Below, piece after piece: positions 50,343 to 60,130 of a stretch of 64,000 nt of DNA. A program made the position numbers and the translations under genes. This stretch comes from Marinovum sp034669705 (GTDB lineage: Bacteria; Pseudomonadota; Alphaproteobacteria; Rhodobacterales; Rhodobacteraceae). The stretch lies in the NCBI RefSeq assembly GCF_034669705.1, contig NZ_JAXMOR010000020.1:1-64000 (forward strand), written 5' to 3'. Position 1 is the first letter of the stretch. Each line of letters opens with the position of its first letter. The notes beneath the pieces are model-generated. The model saw only the letters and a list, made by a program, of their open reading frames with translations. It searched no databases and was not told the DNA's origin.

Positions 50343-51755
50343 ATGTCGCAGGACAATCCCCTGACATTCGCCGAGGCCGATGCGGCCTCGATCCCGCTCG
50401 CTCTGCTCACCGCCGAGGCCTTCGACGGCTGGCGGCTGGCGCAGGAACCGGGCGCGCGCGGCTGGGCCGAGGCCAACGGCTTTGCCGCCGGGCCCGGCCA
50501 GGTGCTGCTGTTCCCGGGCGAGGAAGGCACGCCAGAGGCCGCCCTGGGCGGCGTCGGCAGCGCCAAGGACCGCGCCCGCGGACGCTTTGCCCTGGCGGCC
50601 GTGGCGCAGAACCTGCCCGCCGGCACCTATCACATCGAAAGCGGATTGCCGCAGGACCCGGCCGATATCGAGGCCGAGCTGCTGGGCTGGCTGCTGGCCG
50701 GCTACAGCTTTGATCGGTACAAGGAAAAACCCGTCAGACAGGTGCGTCTGGTCGCCCCGGAAGGTGTCGACACTGCCCGAATCGAGACGATCGCCGCCGG
50801 CGAGGCGCTGACCCGCGACCTGATCAACACGCCCGCCAACGACATGACCCCCGACGGGTTGCAGGCCGCCGCCGCGGCGCTGGCGAACGACTTTGGCGCC
50901 AGCTGCGCGGTGATCGGCGGCTACGAGCTTCTGGCCGAGAATTTCCCGTTGATCCACACCGTCGGCCGCGCCTCGGACTGCGCGCCGCGGCTGATCGACA
51001 TGGCCTGGGGCACGACCGGCCCGAAGGTCACTCTGGTGGGCAAGGGAATGTGCTTCGACACCGGCGGGCTCAATCTCAAGCCGGGCGCCTCGATGGGCCT
51101 GATGAAGAAGGACATGGGCGGCGCGGCCACGGTACTGGGACTGGCGCGGATGATCATGGCGCTGGATCTGCCGCTGCGGCTGCGGGTGCTGATCCCGGCG
51201 GTGGAAAATTCGGTCTCGGCCGGCGCCTTCCGTCCCGGCGACATCCTGACCTCGCGCAAGGGGCTGACGGTCGAGATCAACAACACCGACGCCGAAGGTC
51301 GGCTGGTGCTGGCCGATGCGCTGGCGCTGGCCTGCGAGGAGCCGTCCGACCTGGTGATCTCGATGGCGACGCTGACCGGCGCCGCGCGGGTCGCGGTGGG
51401 CCCTGACCTGGCGCCCTTTTACACCGATGACACCACCGCCGCGGCGCTGGAGGCCGGCGGCAAACGTGCCCAGGACCCGCTCTGGCGGATGCCGTTTTGG
51501 GCGCCCTACGAGAGCATGATCGAACCCGGCATCGCCGATCTCGACAATGCGCCCAAGGGCGGCTTTGCCGGCTCGATCACCGCCGCGCTGTTCTTGCGCC
51601 GCTTCGTCAACGAAGACACCCGCTACGCCCATTTCGACATCTACGGCTGGCAGCCCGAGGCCAAGCCCGCCCGTCCCAAGGGCGGCATCGGGATGGGCGC
51701 GCGCGCGATCCTCGCGGCGTTGCCGGATCTGTTGGGGCTGGAGCCTGCCGAATGA
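50343..51755 (+). CDS. Leucyl aminopeptidase (M17)
   Basis: 470 residues of the M17 family, releasing N-terminal residues from peptides. The metal and catalytic blocks VGKGMCFDTGGLNLKP, MKKDMGGAA and the signature NTDAEGRLVLADAL are intact. The N-terminal domain is divergent, as is usual. Its stop overlaps the NlpC gene start (ATGA), and a ureohydrolase gene follows, forming a three-gene operon. Confidence 0.94.
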   Translation: MSQDNPLTFAEADAASIPLALLTAEAFDGWRLAQEPGARGWAEANGFAAGPGQVLLFPGEEGTPEAALGGVGSAKDRARGRFALAAVAQNLPAGTYHIESGLPQDPADIEAELLGWLLAGYSFDRYKEKPVRQVRLVAPEGVDTARIETIAAGEALTRDLINTPANDMTPDGLQAAAAALANDFGASCAVIGGYELLAENFPLIHTVGRASDCAPRLIDMAWGTTGPKVTLVGKGMCFDTGGLNLKPGASMGLMKKDMGGAATVLGLARMIMALDLPLRLRVLIPAVENSVSAGAFRPGDILTSRKGLTVEINNTDAEGRLVLADALALACEEPSDLVISMATLTGAARVAVGPDLAPFYTDDTTAAALEAGGKRAQDPLWRMPFWAPYESMIEPGIADLDNAPKGGFAGSITAALFLRRFVNEDTRYAHFDIYGWQPEAKPARPKGGIGMGARAILAALPDLLGLEPAE

Positions 51756-52624
51756 TGCAGGACCCGCGGGTGCTGAAATCCAACGGCCGGGTGGCGCATG
51801 TCTCGCTCGCGGGGCAGGTCACCGCCGATCGCTTCACCGAGGGCGAGAGCTGGCAGGTGGTGACCGGAACGGCAGTGATCAGCGACGCCGACGGCGCGAA
51901 GCGCGAGCGCGAGCTGCTCTTTGGCCAAGGGTTCCGGGTGCTCGAGATCCGGGGCCGCCTGGCCTTCGGCTTTTGCGAGCACAACGGCTACGTCGGCCAT
52001 GTCGACACGAGCTGTCTCGCCCGTGATCGGCCTGCGCCGACCCACCGGGTTGCCGCGCGGCTGACCTGGTGCAAGGCCGCGCCCGATCTCAAGGCCCGCA
52101 ACGAAGTCTTGCTGCTGTCCTTCGGCGCGCAGGTTGCCGCCGGCGATACGCGCGGCGACTGGACCGAGATCGCCCTATGCGCAGGCGCGGCCGGCGGCCC
52201 CTCCCGCGCCTGGGTGCCCAGCGCCCATCTCGTGCCGCTTGACCGGCGCGAGACCGATCCGGTCGCGGTGGCCGAGCGTCTTCTCGGCACACCCTATCTC
52301 TGGGGCGGCAATTCCGTCTTCGGCATCGACTGTTCCGGGCTGGTCGAGGCCGGTTGCCTGGCCTGCGGCATTGCCTGCCCCGGCGATTCCGACCTGCAGG
52401 AAACCGCCCTCGGCCAGACCCTGCCAGAGGACGCGTCGCTGCGCCGTGGCGATCTGCTGTTCTGGAAAGGCCATGTCGGCTGGGTGGCTGGCGCGGACCT
52501 GCTGCTGCATGCCAATGCTCACCACATGGCGGTGGCGCATGAGCCGCTTCAGGCCGCCATCGCCCGCATCGAGGCCCAGGGCGATGGCCCGGTCACCCGC
52601 CGCGCCCGTCTGGAAAGCCCCTGA
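51752..52624 (+). CDS. NlpC/P60 family peptidase
   Basis: 290 residues (ATG 51752 or 51755). Two SH3-like stretches precede a C-terminal NlpC/P60 domain with the catalytic Cys in FGIDCSGLV, His in FWKGHVGW and the third residue in HANAHHM. No signal peptide, so cytoplasmic, and probably recycles murein or other peptides together with the aminopeptidase it overlaps. Confidence 0.9.
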   Translation: MMQDPRVLKSNGRVAHVSLAGQVTADRFTEGESWQVVTGTAVISDADGAKRERELLFGQGFRVLEIRGRLAFGFCEHNGYVGHVDTSCLARDRPAPTHRVAARLTWCKAAPDLKARNEVLLLSFGAQVAAGDTRGDWTEIALCAGAAGGPSRAWVPSAHLVPLDRRETDPVAVAERLLGTPYLWGGNSVFGIDCSGLVEAGCLACGIACPGDSDLQETALGQTLPEDASLRRGDLLFWKGHVGWVAGADLLLHANAHHMAVAHEPLQAAIARIEAQGDGPVTRRARLESP

Positions 52625-52625
52625 G

Positions 52626-53576
52626 ATGACAGCAGATTTCTTCACCCCCGTCTCCGGCATGGAGCTGCCGCGCTTTGCCGGCGTGCCGAGCTTCATGCGC
52701 CTGCCGGTGGTCGAGCCCGGCCATCCCCGATTCGACGCGGTCGACATCGGTCTGATCGGCGTGCCCTGGGACAGCGGCACCACCAACCGGCCCGGTCCGC
52801 GCCACGGGCCGCGGCAGCTGCGCGACGCCTCGACGATGATCCGGGCGGAAAACGCCGCCACCCGGACGCGTCCTTTCGAGGCCGCCAACTGCGCCGATCT
52901 CGGCGACGTGGGCATCAACCCGGCCGATATCGACGATTCCATGGACCGGATCACCGCCTTCTACCGGCGGCTGGCGTCCGCCGGCATCCGGCCGCTGACC
53001 GCCGGCGGCGATCACCTGACCTCGCTGCCGGTGCTGCGGGCGCTGGCCGAGGACGGGCCGCTCGGCATGGTGCATTTCGACGCTCATACCGACCTCTTCC
53101 ACAGCTATTTCGGCGGCACCCTGTACACCCATGGAACGCCGTTCCGCCGCGCCATCGAGGAGGGGCTGCTCGACCCGACCCGCGTGGTGCAGATCGGCAT
53201 TCGCGGCACCGCCTATGATTTCGAGGACCGCGATTTCGCCAGGGCGGCGGGCGTGCGGGTGATCCCGATCGAGGAGTTCTTTGCCCGCGGTGTGACCGAC
53301 GTGATGGCCGAAGCCTGCGAGATCGTCGGCGAGGCGCCGGTCTATGTCAGCTACGACATCGATTTCGTCGACCCGGCCTTCGCGCCCGGCACCGGCACCC
53401 CCGAGGTCGGCGGACCGAATAGCTTCCAGGCGCTGCAGGTGGTGCGCGGCCTCGCCGGGCTCGACATCGTCGGCGCCGACCTGGTCGAGGTCTCGCCGCC
53501 CTTCGACGCCAGTGGCGCCACCGCCTGGCTCGGGGCCTCGCTGATGTTCGAACTGCTCTGCGTGATGACCGCCTGA
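52626..53576 (+). CDS. speB: Agmatinase family ureohydrolase
   Basis: 316 residues. The binuclear manganese ligands lie in AGGDHLTS, FDAHTDLF and YDIDFVDPAFAPGTGTPE. Members cleave agmatine, guanidinobutyrate or related guanidines; which one applies here cannot be told. It starts one base after the NlpC stop. The symbol is provisional. Confidence 0.88.
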   Translation: MTADFFTPVSGMELPRFAGVPSFMRLPVVEPGHPRFDAVDIGLIGVPWDSGTTNRPGPRHGPRQLRDASTMIRAENAATRTRPFEAANCADLGDVGINPADIDDSMDRITAFYRRLASAGIRPLTAGGDHLTSLPVLRALAEDGPLGMVHFDAHTDLFHSYFGGTLYTHGTPFRRAIEEGLLDPTRVVQIGIRGTAYDFEDRDFARAAGVRVIPIEEFFARGVTDVMAEACEIVGEAPVYVSYDIDFVDPAFAPGTGTPEVGGPNSFQALQVVRGLAGLDIVGADLVEVSPPFDASGATAWLGASLMFELLCVMTA

Positions 53577-53611
53577 GCCCGGATCACCCCGCCCGCCCCG
53601 AACGTCCCCTG

Positions 53612-53659
53612 CTTCTTCTGTTCAAAAATACCCTTGGGGGGTCCGGGGGGCAAAGCCCC
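53612..53659 (-). terminator. Repeat-family terminator-like element, copy 4
   Basis: On the minus strand it reads GGGGCTTTGCCCCCCGGACCC-like stem then AAGGGTATTTTTGAAC. It is 175 bp downstream of the minus-strand lipoprotein gene at 53835 and also close to the end of convergent speB. Confidence 0.6.
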
Positions 53660-53663
53660 TCGG

Positions 53664-53765
53664 CCTGTCGGCACGCGCAGGCGTGACGAAATATGGACCT
53701 GTCGGCACGCGCAGGCGTGACGAAATGTGGACCTGCAGACACGCGCGGGCGTGGCGAACACGGCA
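53664..53765. repeat. 34-bp tandem repeat, 3 units
   Basis: Units begin at 53664, 53698 and 53732. The first two differ at a single position; the third is diverged. Each contains a small palindrome, CACGCGCAGGCGTG or close to it. Lies between convergent speB and the lipoprotein gene; together with copy 4 it fills the 258-bp gap. Confidence 0.75.
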
Positions 53766-53834
53766 CCAAGACCCGGCAGGCCGCCGTGGCAGAAAATTCA
53801 GCTGTCGAAGAGCCTTGCGGCGCGGAGGCGCGGA

Positions 53835-54320
53835 TCAGAGCCGCGTGTCGAGCGCCCGCAGCTGCCGCGCCCGGGTCAGGATCGCGTCCTCGATGGCGCG
53901 CGCGGTCTCGACCGAGACCGGGCCGGCGCGGGTCTGCAGCGCGAGATTGAGCGAGCGGGCGTCGAGCGCGGGATCGGTGACATAGATCGTCGCGCGATAG
54001 GCGCGGCCGCCGCCCGGCGGGGTGCCATAGCCGGTGGTGATCACCCCGGTAAAGGGATCGACCGAGGAGACCGGCAGGAAGTCCAGCACCTCGAGCGCGG
54101 CATTCCAGATGTACTTGTTCACCTTGCCGATGCGCGCGCGATCCTGCGGCCCGCGAAAGAAATCCCACAAGGTGGAGCGCGGCGCGCCACGATCGCCATA
54201 GCGTTCCTGGTCGAGCACTTCCTGCGGGTCGCGGCCGGGGCCGAACTGCGCGCCACAGGCCGTCAGCGCCAGCATGGCGGCCGCCAGAAGGATCGCGGCT
54301 TTTCTGGAATTGGCGGTCAT
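53835..54320 (-). CDS. DUF3576 outer-membrane lipoprotein
   Basis: 161 residues with a lipoprotein signal (MTANSRKAAILLAAAMLALTAC, lipobox LTAC). The mature region TLWDFFRGPQDRARIGKVNKYIW and VITTGYGTPPGGGRAYRATIY is typical of DUF3576, widespread in alphaproteobacteria and of unknown function. ATG 54320 has an AGGAG ribosome site. Divergent from the porin gene. Confidence 0.88.
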   Translation of the reverse strand: MTANSRKAAILLAAAMLALTACGAQFGPGRDPQEVLDQERYGDRGAPRSTLWDFFRGPQDRARIGKVNKYIWNAALEVLDFLPVSSVDPFTGVITTGYGTPPGGGRAYRATIYVTDPALDARSLNLALQTRAGPVSVETARAIEDAILTRARQLRALDTRL

Positions 54321-54617
54321 GGAGCGCTCCTGGCCGGTGGGTTTCGGTGACGTCAGGCCCTCAATACAAGCCGGCGCCAGAGACGACAAGATCCTCATTC
54401 GCAATCCCATTCTCGCCATTTTCCCATGCCGGGAGGGGCGCACTGGCCGGGGCTCGTGCGGGGGGCGGGTTTCTTGTGACAAAAGCGCATCACTCATGGC
54501 CTTGTTGCCGCCACAGTTTCGGGCCGCGCTTGCATCGACCGGGCCGGAGGGTGCAAGAGAGGCTCATCAAGGCCGGGCGACCGGTTTGGTACGTGCACAA
54601 GACACATGAGGGAAACA

Positions 54618-55670
54618 ATGAAAAACATTCTGTTTGCAACCACCGCACTGGTCGCAACCGCCGGCTTCGCTTCCGCTGAAGTCACCGGCTCCGGCGCTGG
54701 CACCATCGACATCACCGGCCTGGCCGAAATGGGTATCCAAGGCGGCGAGAACATCAACTTTGTCGGTCCGCTCGCCACCGGCACCACCGATGTCGAAGCC
54801 CAGTTCTTCACCGACATCGACGTCACCTTCTCCATGTCCGGCACTGCCGACAATGGCCTGACCTTCGGTGCAGCCGTTGACCTCGACGAAGGCGGCGCAG
54901 TGTCGAACGCGACCCAGAACAACGCAGACGACGGTGGCGTGGCCATGTTCGTCTCCGCTGGCGGCGCGACCCTGACCATGGGCGACACCAACGGTGCCTT
55001 CGACCAGGCGCTGAAAGAAACCAACCTGGCCGGCGGTTCCATCGGCGACAACGAAGAGCACGTGGCCTTCGGTGGCTTCGGCAACAACGGTCTCGACGGT
55101 TTCTACGACGGTCAGATCGCGCGTTTCGACTATGCCTTCAACAGCGTCACCGCATCGCTGTCGGCTGAAATCGACGACGCCGGCAACAATGACCCGGTCT
55201 GGGGTCTCGGTGTCCGTTACTCCGGCGAGTTCTCGGGCGTCGCCCTGGGCGTCGGTCTTGGTTACCAAGCTGTGGCTGATGTGAACACCATCAACTTCGG
55301 CGGTCTGCCGGTTGCAACCAACGCCGATGCTTCGGTTGTTGGTCTGTCGGTTGACGCAGGCTTCGCCAACGGCGTGTCCGCTGCGGCGTCCTACACCAAG
55401 CTGGACATCGACGGCGACGAAGCCACCCACGGCGCTCTGGGCCTCGGCTACGAGATGAACGCTCTGGCAGTTGGCGTGAACTTCGGCCAGTACATGCTGG
55501 ACGGCGACGAGTACACCTCGGGCTTCGGCATCGCGGCGTCCTATGACCTCGGCGGCGGCCTGTCGGCCAAAGCGGGTTACGGCAACTCGACTGTCAACGA
55601 CCAGTTCACCACCACCGGTGACGACGAGAACGGCAACAGCTGGTCCGTCGGTCTGGCAATGTCGTTCTAA
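54618..55670 (+). CDS. Porin, Rhodobacter type
   Basis: 350 residues with a Sec signal peptide (MKNILFATTALVATAGFASA) and a mature protein rich in Gly, Asp and alternating beta strands, ending SWSVGLAMSF with the terminal Phe typical of outer-membrane barrels. Acidic residues are abundant, as in the Rhodobacter capsulatus porin. The ATG at 54618 has GAGGGAAA upstream. Codon use is less GC-biased and more uniform than in its neighbours, fitting high expression. The 297-bp gap to the divergent lipoprotein gene should hold its promoter, not resolved. Confidence 0.93.
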   Translation: MKNILFATTALVATAGFASAEVTGSGAGTIDITGLAEMGIQGGENINFVGPLATGTTDVEAQFFTDIDVTFSMSGTADNGLTFGAAVDLDEGGAVSNATQNNADDGGVAMFVSAGGATLTMGDTNGAFDQALKETNLAGGSIGDNEEHVAFGGFGNNGLDGFYDGQIARFDYAFNSVTASLSAEIDDAGNNDPVWGLGVRYSGEFSGVALGVGLGYQAVADVNTINFGGLPVATNADASVVGLSVDAGFANGVSAAASYTKLDIDGDEATHGALGLGYEMNALAVGVNFGQYMLDGDEYTSGFGIAASYDLGGGLSAKAGYGNSTVNDQFTTTGDDENGNSWSVGLAMSF

Positions 55671-55692
55671 GAACGGCTCCAGCCTAATCAGG

Positions 55693-55726
55693 AAAGAGCG
55701 GGTCTTCGGGCCCGCTCTTTTCTTTT
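55693..55726 (+). terminator. Intrinsic terminator of the porin gene
   Basis: Perfect 10-bp stem AAAGAGCGGG (55693-55702) with CCCGCTCTTT (55711-55720) and then TCTTTT, 22 bp after the stop. Confidence 0.85.
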
Positions 55727-55799
55727 GTGGCACAGCCTGTCGCCCCCCCCCCTTTTCCTTGGCCCTGCGCCAGTGATAGCAACGGGGCAGACAGACAGG

Positions 55800-56471
55800 A
55801 TGCACGCCATGGGACTGACCGAGATCATCGAACGGATGCACAAGGCCGAGGCCGCGGCCGGCCGCGAGACCGGGGCCACCCGGCTGATCGCGGTCTCCAA
55901 GAAACAGCCCGACGACCGCGTGGCCGCCGTGCTGGAGCAGGGACATCGCTGCTTCGGCGAGAACCGGGTGCAGGAGGCCGCCGGCAAATGGCCCGGCTTC
56001 CGCGACAGCTTTGACGGCATCGAGCTGCACATCATCGGACCGCTGCAGACCAACAAGGCCCGTCAGGCGATGGAGCTGGCGCAGGCCATCCATTCCGTCG
56101 ACCGCCCCAAGCTGGCGCAGACGCTGGCCCGGCTGGCGCAGGAGTTGGGCCACTGCCCCGAGCTCTTCCTCCAGGTCAACACCGGCGAAGAGCCGCAGAA
56201 GGCCGGGGTGCTGCCCTCGGAGATCGACGGCTTTGTCGCCGAATGCCGGTCGCTCGACCTGCCGGTGCGCGGGCTGATGTGCATCCCCCCGGTCGACGAG
56301 ACCCCGAGCCTGCATTTCGCGCTGCTGGCCAAGTTCGCCGCCCGCAACGGGCTGGGCGGGCTGTCGATGGGCATGTCCGGCGATTTCGAGACCGCCATCG
56401 CGCTCGGGGCCACCCATGTCCGCGTCGGCTCGGCGATTTTCGGCGACCGTCCGGCCCCGCCGGCCAGCTGA
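55800..56471 (+). CDS. YggS family PLP homeostasis protein
   Basis: 223 residues. A single-domain PLP-binding barrel with the cofactor Lys in LIAVSKKQP, then FGENRVQEAAGKW, LHIIGPLQTNKARQAM, and the SMGMSGDFETAIALGATHVRVGSAIFG phosphate-binding end in part. Controls free pyridoxal phosphate levels. Either ATG 55800 or 55809 may start it. Confidence 0.93.
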   Translation: MHAMGLTEIIERMHKAEAAAGRETGATRLIAVSKKQPDDRVAAVLEQGHRCFGENRVQEAAGKWPGFRDSFDGIELHIIGPLQTNKARQAMELAQAIHSVDRPKLAQTLARLAQELGHCPELFLQVNTGEEPQKAGVLPSEIDGFVAECRSLDLPVRGLMCIPPVDETPSLHFALLAKFAARNGLGGLSMGMSGDFETAIALGATHVRVGSAIFGDRPAPPAS

Positions 56472-56976
56472 GCCAGGCGGTGATCCTATACGGCGGTATA
56501 GGCGACCTATCCTTTTGAACATGTGGCCATCCGGGCGCACCGAAGCATTTGGTATCGGCACATGCGACAAGTGTCGTATGGGGCTCCTGCCGCACTGCGA
56601 TCCCGGAGAGACACCGGGGCGGTCAAGGAACCTGACGGTCCCTCCGAGCTGTGACAGGCTTATCATTCACGGGACGGACCGTCGGCGGACGACTGGGGGA
56701 GCGGTCGTCCGCCTTCATGGCCAAGCCGTTCTCAGCCGTCCTGAGCCGCTGGCAGGCACCTTGGCTGTGGGCAGCAACCCCGTGCCAAGGCGATACCGGC
56801 CGCAGGTGGCTGGCGCTCTCTTTCCGGGGCCTTGGGAAGATGCGGCGTATTGCTGCAACCCGGTCGAATTCCCGAGCAAACCAGAGACTTGCGCATTACG
56901 CTGTCGCAGCTTACGGAAGCGAAATTGGTGCATCTGGCACCAGTTCGTGGTCCGATGACCTGGCAGGGAGTAGAGA
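56472..56976. other. 505-bp gap with hairpins and no supported gene
   Basis: A stem CCTATAC (56485-56491)/GTATAGG (56496-56502) followed at some distance by CCTTTT may end yggS. TGGTGC/GCACCA (56926-56942 region) forms a 6-bp inverted repeat just before the marR gene and could be an operator. The small frames present have no protein-like character. A small RNA here cannot be excluded. Confidence 0.45.
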
Positions 56977-57435
56977 GTGAACATGACGCGCGACGCCACA
57001 GATTTGCCGCCGGTCGATTTGCCTCCGACCGACGAATCCCTTCCGATTGCCCTGATGCGCGCGCGCGAACGCCTGATGATCCCGATCCGCGAGGCGCTGC
57101 AGGCCACCGGCCTGACCGAACAGCAATGGCGCATCCTCAGGGTGCTCGAGGAGTTCGGTCCGCAGGACGCCACCAAGCTGGCGGAACGCGCCAGCCTGCT
57201 GATGCCCAGCCAGACGCGGATCGTGCAGAACCTGTCGGAAAAGGGCTATGTCAGCCGCCGCACCAACCCCACCGACCGTCGCAAGCAGGTGGTCTCGATC
57301 ACCGAAGCCGGCCATCAGGTGCTGGTCAGGAATGCCCCGAAGGCGCGCGAGATCTCGGCCGAGTTCGCCGAGGCGCTGGGGGAAGAGAAGGTCAGGACCC
57401 TGGTCGCGATCCTGGATGACATCATCCGCATGTGA
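56977..57435 (+). CDS. MarR family regulator (HpaR-like)
   Basis: 152 residues. The winged helix runs through LPIALMRARERLMIPIREALQ, TEQQWRILRVLEEFGPQDATKLAERASLLMPSQTRIV-type sequence and a wing RRTNPTDRRKQV. SLPIAL plus LTEQQWRILR resemble HpaR, regulator of homoprotocatechuate degradation, but no such genes are nearby. Start may be GTG 56977 (better ribosome-site spacing) or ATG 56983. Confidence 0.88.
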   Translation: MNMTRDATDLPPVDLPPTDESLPIALMRARERLMIPIREALQATGLTEQQWRILRVLEEFGPQDATKLAERASLLMPSQTRIVQNLSEKGYVSRRTNPTDRRKQVVSITEAGHQVLVRNAPKAREISAEFAEALGEEKVRTLVAILDDIIRM

Positions 57436-57525
57436 GCCCTCTCGCAGCTCGGCCGGCGCAGGGTTTGATCTTGCATCGCCGCCCCGGCTGACGCAGAACG
57501 TCAGGCATTCAGTTCGGAGGTTTTC

Positions 57526-58857
57526 ATGAAGATCGCAATGCTCGGCACCGGTTACGTGGGCCTCGTGTCCGGCGTCTGTTTTTCGGATTTCGGCCATGAG
57601 GTGGTCTGTGTGGACAAGGATCCGCGCAAGATCGAGATGCTCAAGGCCGGCAAGGTGCCGATTTTCGAGCCCGGTCTCGACCGTCTGATGGCCACCAATG
57701 TCGACGCCGGCCGGTTGACCTTCACCCTCGATCTCGCCGAGGCGCTGGACGGTGCAGAGGCGGTGTTCATCGCCGTCGGCACCCCCACCCGGCGCGGCGA
57801 TGGCCATGCCGATCTGACCTACGTGATGGCCGCCGCGCGCGAGATTGCCGAGACCGCCAAGGATTACATCGTCGTCGTCACCAAGTCGACCGTGCCGGTG
57901 GGCACCAATCGCAAGGTGGCGCAGGAACTGGCAGCGGCCAATCCGGAGCTCGAGTTCGACGTCGCCTCGAACCCCGAGTTCCTGCGCGAAGGGGCGGCGA
58001 TCGACGATTTCATGAAGCCCGACCGGGTCGTCGTCGGTGTCCAGACCGACCGCGCGGCGCAGGTCATGGCCGAGATCTACCGGCCGCTCTTCCTGCGCGA
58101 TTTCCCGATCGTCACCACCGATCTCGAGTCGGCGGAGATGATCAAATACGCCGCCAATGCCTTTCTCGCCACCAAGATCACCTTCATCAACGAGATCGCC
58201 GCGCTGTGCGAAAAAGTCGGCGCCGACGTCAAGCAGGTGTCGAAGGGCATGGGGCTCGACGGCCGCATCGGCAACAAGTTCCTGCATGCCGGGCCGGGCT
58301 ATGGCGGCTCGTGCTTTCCCAAGGACACCAAGGCGCTGGCCCGGATCGGCCAGGAACATGCCGCGCCGATGCAGATCACCGAGGCGGTCATCCAGATCAA
58401 CGAAGAAGTCAAGCGCCGCATGGTCGAGAAGCTGCGCGACCTCTGCGACGGCAGCTTCAACGGCAAGACCGTCGCGGTGCTCGGCGTGACCTTCAAGCCC
58501 AATACCGACGACATGCGCGACGCGCCCTCGCTGACCATCGTGCCGGCGCTGGTGGGCGGCGGAGCCAAGGTGCGCGTCACCGACCCGCAGGGCCGTCACG
58601 AGGGCGAAGCGCTGCTGCCCGGCGTGGACTGGTGCGCCGATGCCTATGAGGCGGCGGACAAGGCCGACCTGGTGGTGATCCTGACCGAGTGGAACGAGTT
58701 CCGCGCCCTCGATCTGGGGCGGATCGCCGGCAGCATGGCCTCGCCGCGGATGGCCGATCTGCGCAACATCTACTCCGAAGAGGTCGCCAGCGGCGCAGGC
58801 TTTACCGAGTACACCTCGATCGGGCGCGGCCGCGAAGCCAGCGCCCGAGCGGGCTGA
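57526..58857 (+). CDS. ugd: UDP-glucose 6-dehydrogenase
   Basis: 443 residues, oxidising UDP-glucose to UDP-glucuronate. N-terminal MKIAMLGTGYVGLVSGVCF, KSTVPVGT, EFLREG, the catalytic Cys in GGSCFPKDTKAL and FKPNTDDMRDAPS are all present. It precedes the epimerase by 3 bp; together they make precursors for surface polysaccharide. Confidence 0.96.
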   Translation: MKIAMLGTGYVGLVSGVCFSDFGHEVVCVDKDPRKIEMLKAGKVPIFEPGLDRLMATNVDAGRLTFTLDLAEALDGAEAVFIAVGTPTRRGDGHADLTYVMAAAREIAETAKDYIVVVTKSTVPVGTNRKVAQELAAANPELEFDVASNPEFLREGAAIDDFMKPDRVVVGVQTDRAAQVMAEIYRPLFLRDFPIVTTDLESAEMIKYAANAFLATKITFINEIAALCEKVGADVKQVSKGMGLDGRIGNKFLHAGPGYGGSCFPKDTKALARIGQEHAAPMQITEAVIQINEEVKRRMVEKLRDLCDGSFNGKTVAVLGVTFKPNTDDMRDAPSLTIVPALVGGGAKVRVTDPQGRHEGEALLPGVDWCADAYEAADKADLVVILTEWNEFRALDLGRIAGSMASPRMADLRNIYSEEVASGAGFTEYTSIGRGREASARAG

Positions 58858-58860
58858 ACC

Positions 58861-59868
58861 ATGCCCAAGGCGCTGGTCACCGGCTCGGCCGGCTTCATCG
58901 GCTTCCACCTCTGCCAAAGGCTTCTCGCCGATGGCTACGAGGTGGTGGGTCTCGACGCGATGACCGACTACTATGACGTCACGCTGAAGCAGCGCCGGCA
59001 GGCGATGCTGCTGCAGACCCCGGGCTTTCGCGCCGTCAATGACCGGATCGAGCGCGAGGGCGTGCTGCACGAGCTGATCGCGGCCGAGACCCCGGACGTG
59101 ATCGTGCATCTCGCCGCGCAAGCCGGGGTGCGCTATTCGATCGACAACCCCGAGAGCTACGTCGAGGCCAACCTGATCGGCACCTTCCGCCTGCTCGAGG
59201 CAGTGCGGGCAACGCCGGTGGACCATCTGCTGATGGCCTCGACCTCCTCGGTCTATGGCGCCAATACCGAGATGCCCTATGCCGAGGGGCACAAGGCCGA
59301 TACGCAGATGTCCTTCTATGCCGCCACCAAGAAGGCCAACGAGGCGATGGGCCACTCCTACGCCCATCTCTATCACCTGCCGATCACCATGTTCCGCTTC
59401 TTTACGGTCTATGGTCCGTGGGGCCGGCCCGACATGGCGCTGTTCAAGTTTACCAAGGCCATCCTCAACGGCGACCCGATCGACGTCTACAACCACGGCG
59501 ACATGCGCCGCGACTTCACCTATATCGACGATCTCGTGCAGGGCATCCGCCTGCTGATCGACGCGGTGCCCGAGCGGTCGGACGATCCGGTGCCCGAGGG
59601 CGACAGCCTGTCACCGGTGGCCCCCTACCGGGTGGTCAACATCGGCAATTCCGAGCCGGTGCAGCTGATGGCCTTCATCGAGGCGATCGAGGCGGCGATC
59701 GGCCAGAAGGCGCGGAAGAATTTCATGGAGATGCAGCCCGGCGACGTTCCGGCAACCTGGGCCGATGCCTCGCTGCTGCAATCGCTGACCGGGCACCGGC
59801 CGCAGACCGGCGTGCGCGAGGGCGTGGTGAAGTTCGTGGACTGGTACCGGGAGTATTACGGCGTTTAG
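58861..59868 (+). CDS. UDP-glucuronate 4-epimerase-like NAD-dependent epimerase
   Basis: 335 residues of the extended SDR family: GSAGFIGFHLCQRLL, STSSVYG, catalytic YAATKKANE, and FTVYGPWGRPDMALFKFTKAI, which is typical of UDP-glucuronate 4-epimerases. With ugd this would yield UDP-galacturonate. Tightly coupled to ugd. Confidence 0.92.
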   Translation: MPKALVTGSAGFIGFHLCQRLLADGYEVVGLDAMTDYYDVTLKQRRQAMLLQTPGFRAVNDRIEREGVLHELIAAETPDVIVHLAAQAGVRYSIDNPESYVEANLIGTFRLLEAVRATPVDHLLMASTSSVYGANTEMPYAEGHKADTQMSFYAATKKANEAMGHSYAHLYHLPITMFRFFTVYGPWGRPDMALFKFTKAILNGDPIDVYNHGDMRRDFTYIDDLVQGIRLLIDAVPERSDDPVPEGDSLSPVAPYRVVNIGNSEPVQLMAFIEAIEAAIGQKARKNFMEMQPGDVPATWADASLLQSLTGHRPQTGVREGVVKFVDWYREYYGV

Positions 59869-60130
59869 TTTCTGCGGTCATCGCGCGCCCCGGACTTGAT
59901 CCGGGGCCTCGTCGTGGCGCCGGGGGAGGTCCCGGATCAGGTCCGGGACGGGGCGGTTTAACGGCCATCTCCGGTCGAACACGCAGGCTCTGCGCCACCC
60001 GCCAGCGAAATCAGGACACGCGTGGCGTCCCAGAGCGCTCTCGCTCCGGACGTGATCCGGGGCCTCAACGCTGATGCAAAGAGCTGCCGTCTCAAGTCCG
60101 GGATGAGGGCGGTGGAGGGCACCGCGCCTT
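59869..60130. repeat. REP-like palindromes between the epimerase and katG
   Basis: CCCCGGACTTGATCCGGGG at 59888-59906, TCCCGGATCAGGTCCGGGA at 59930-59948 and CCGGACGTGATCCGG at 60046-60060. The middle one is identical to the palindrome at 11023-11041. No gene in this stretch. Confidence 0.7.

Noticed and set aside
56416..56980. Small plus-strand frames between yggS and marR
   Set aside because: Arg/Pro/Cys-rich translation, no ribosome site, no family resemblance, and overlap with each other in different frames.
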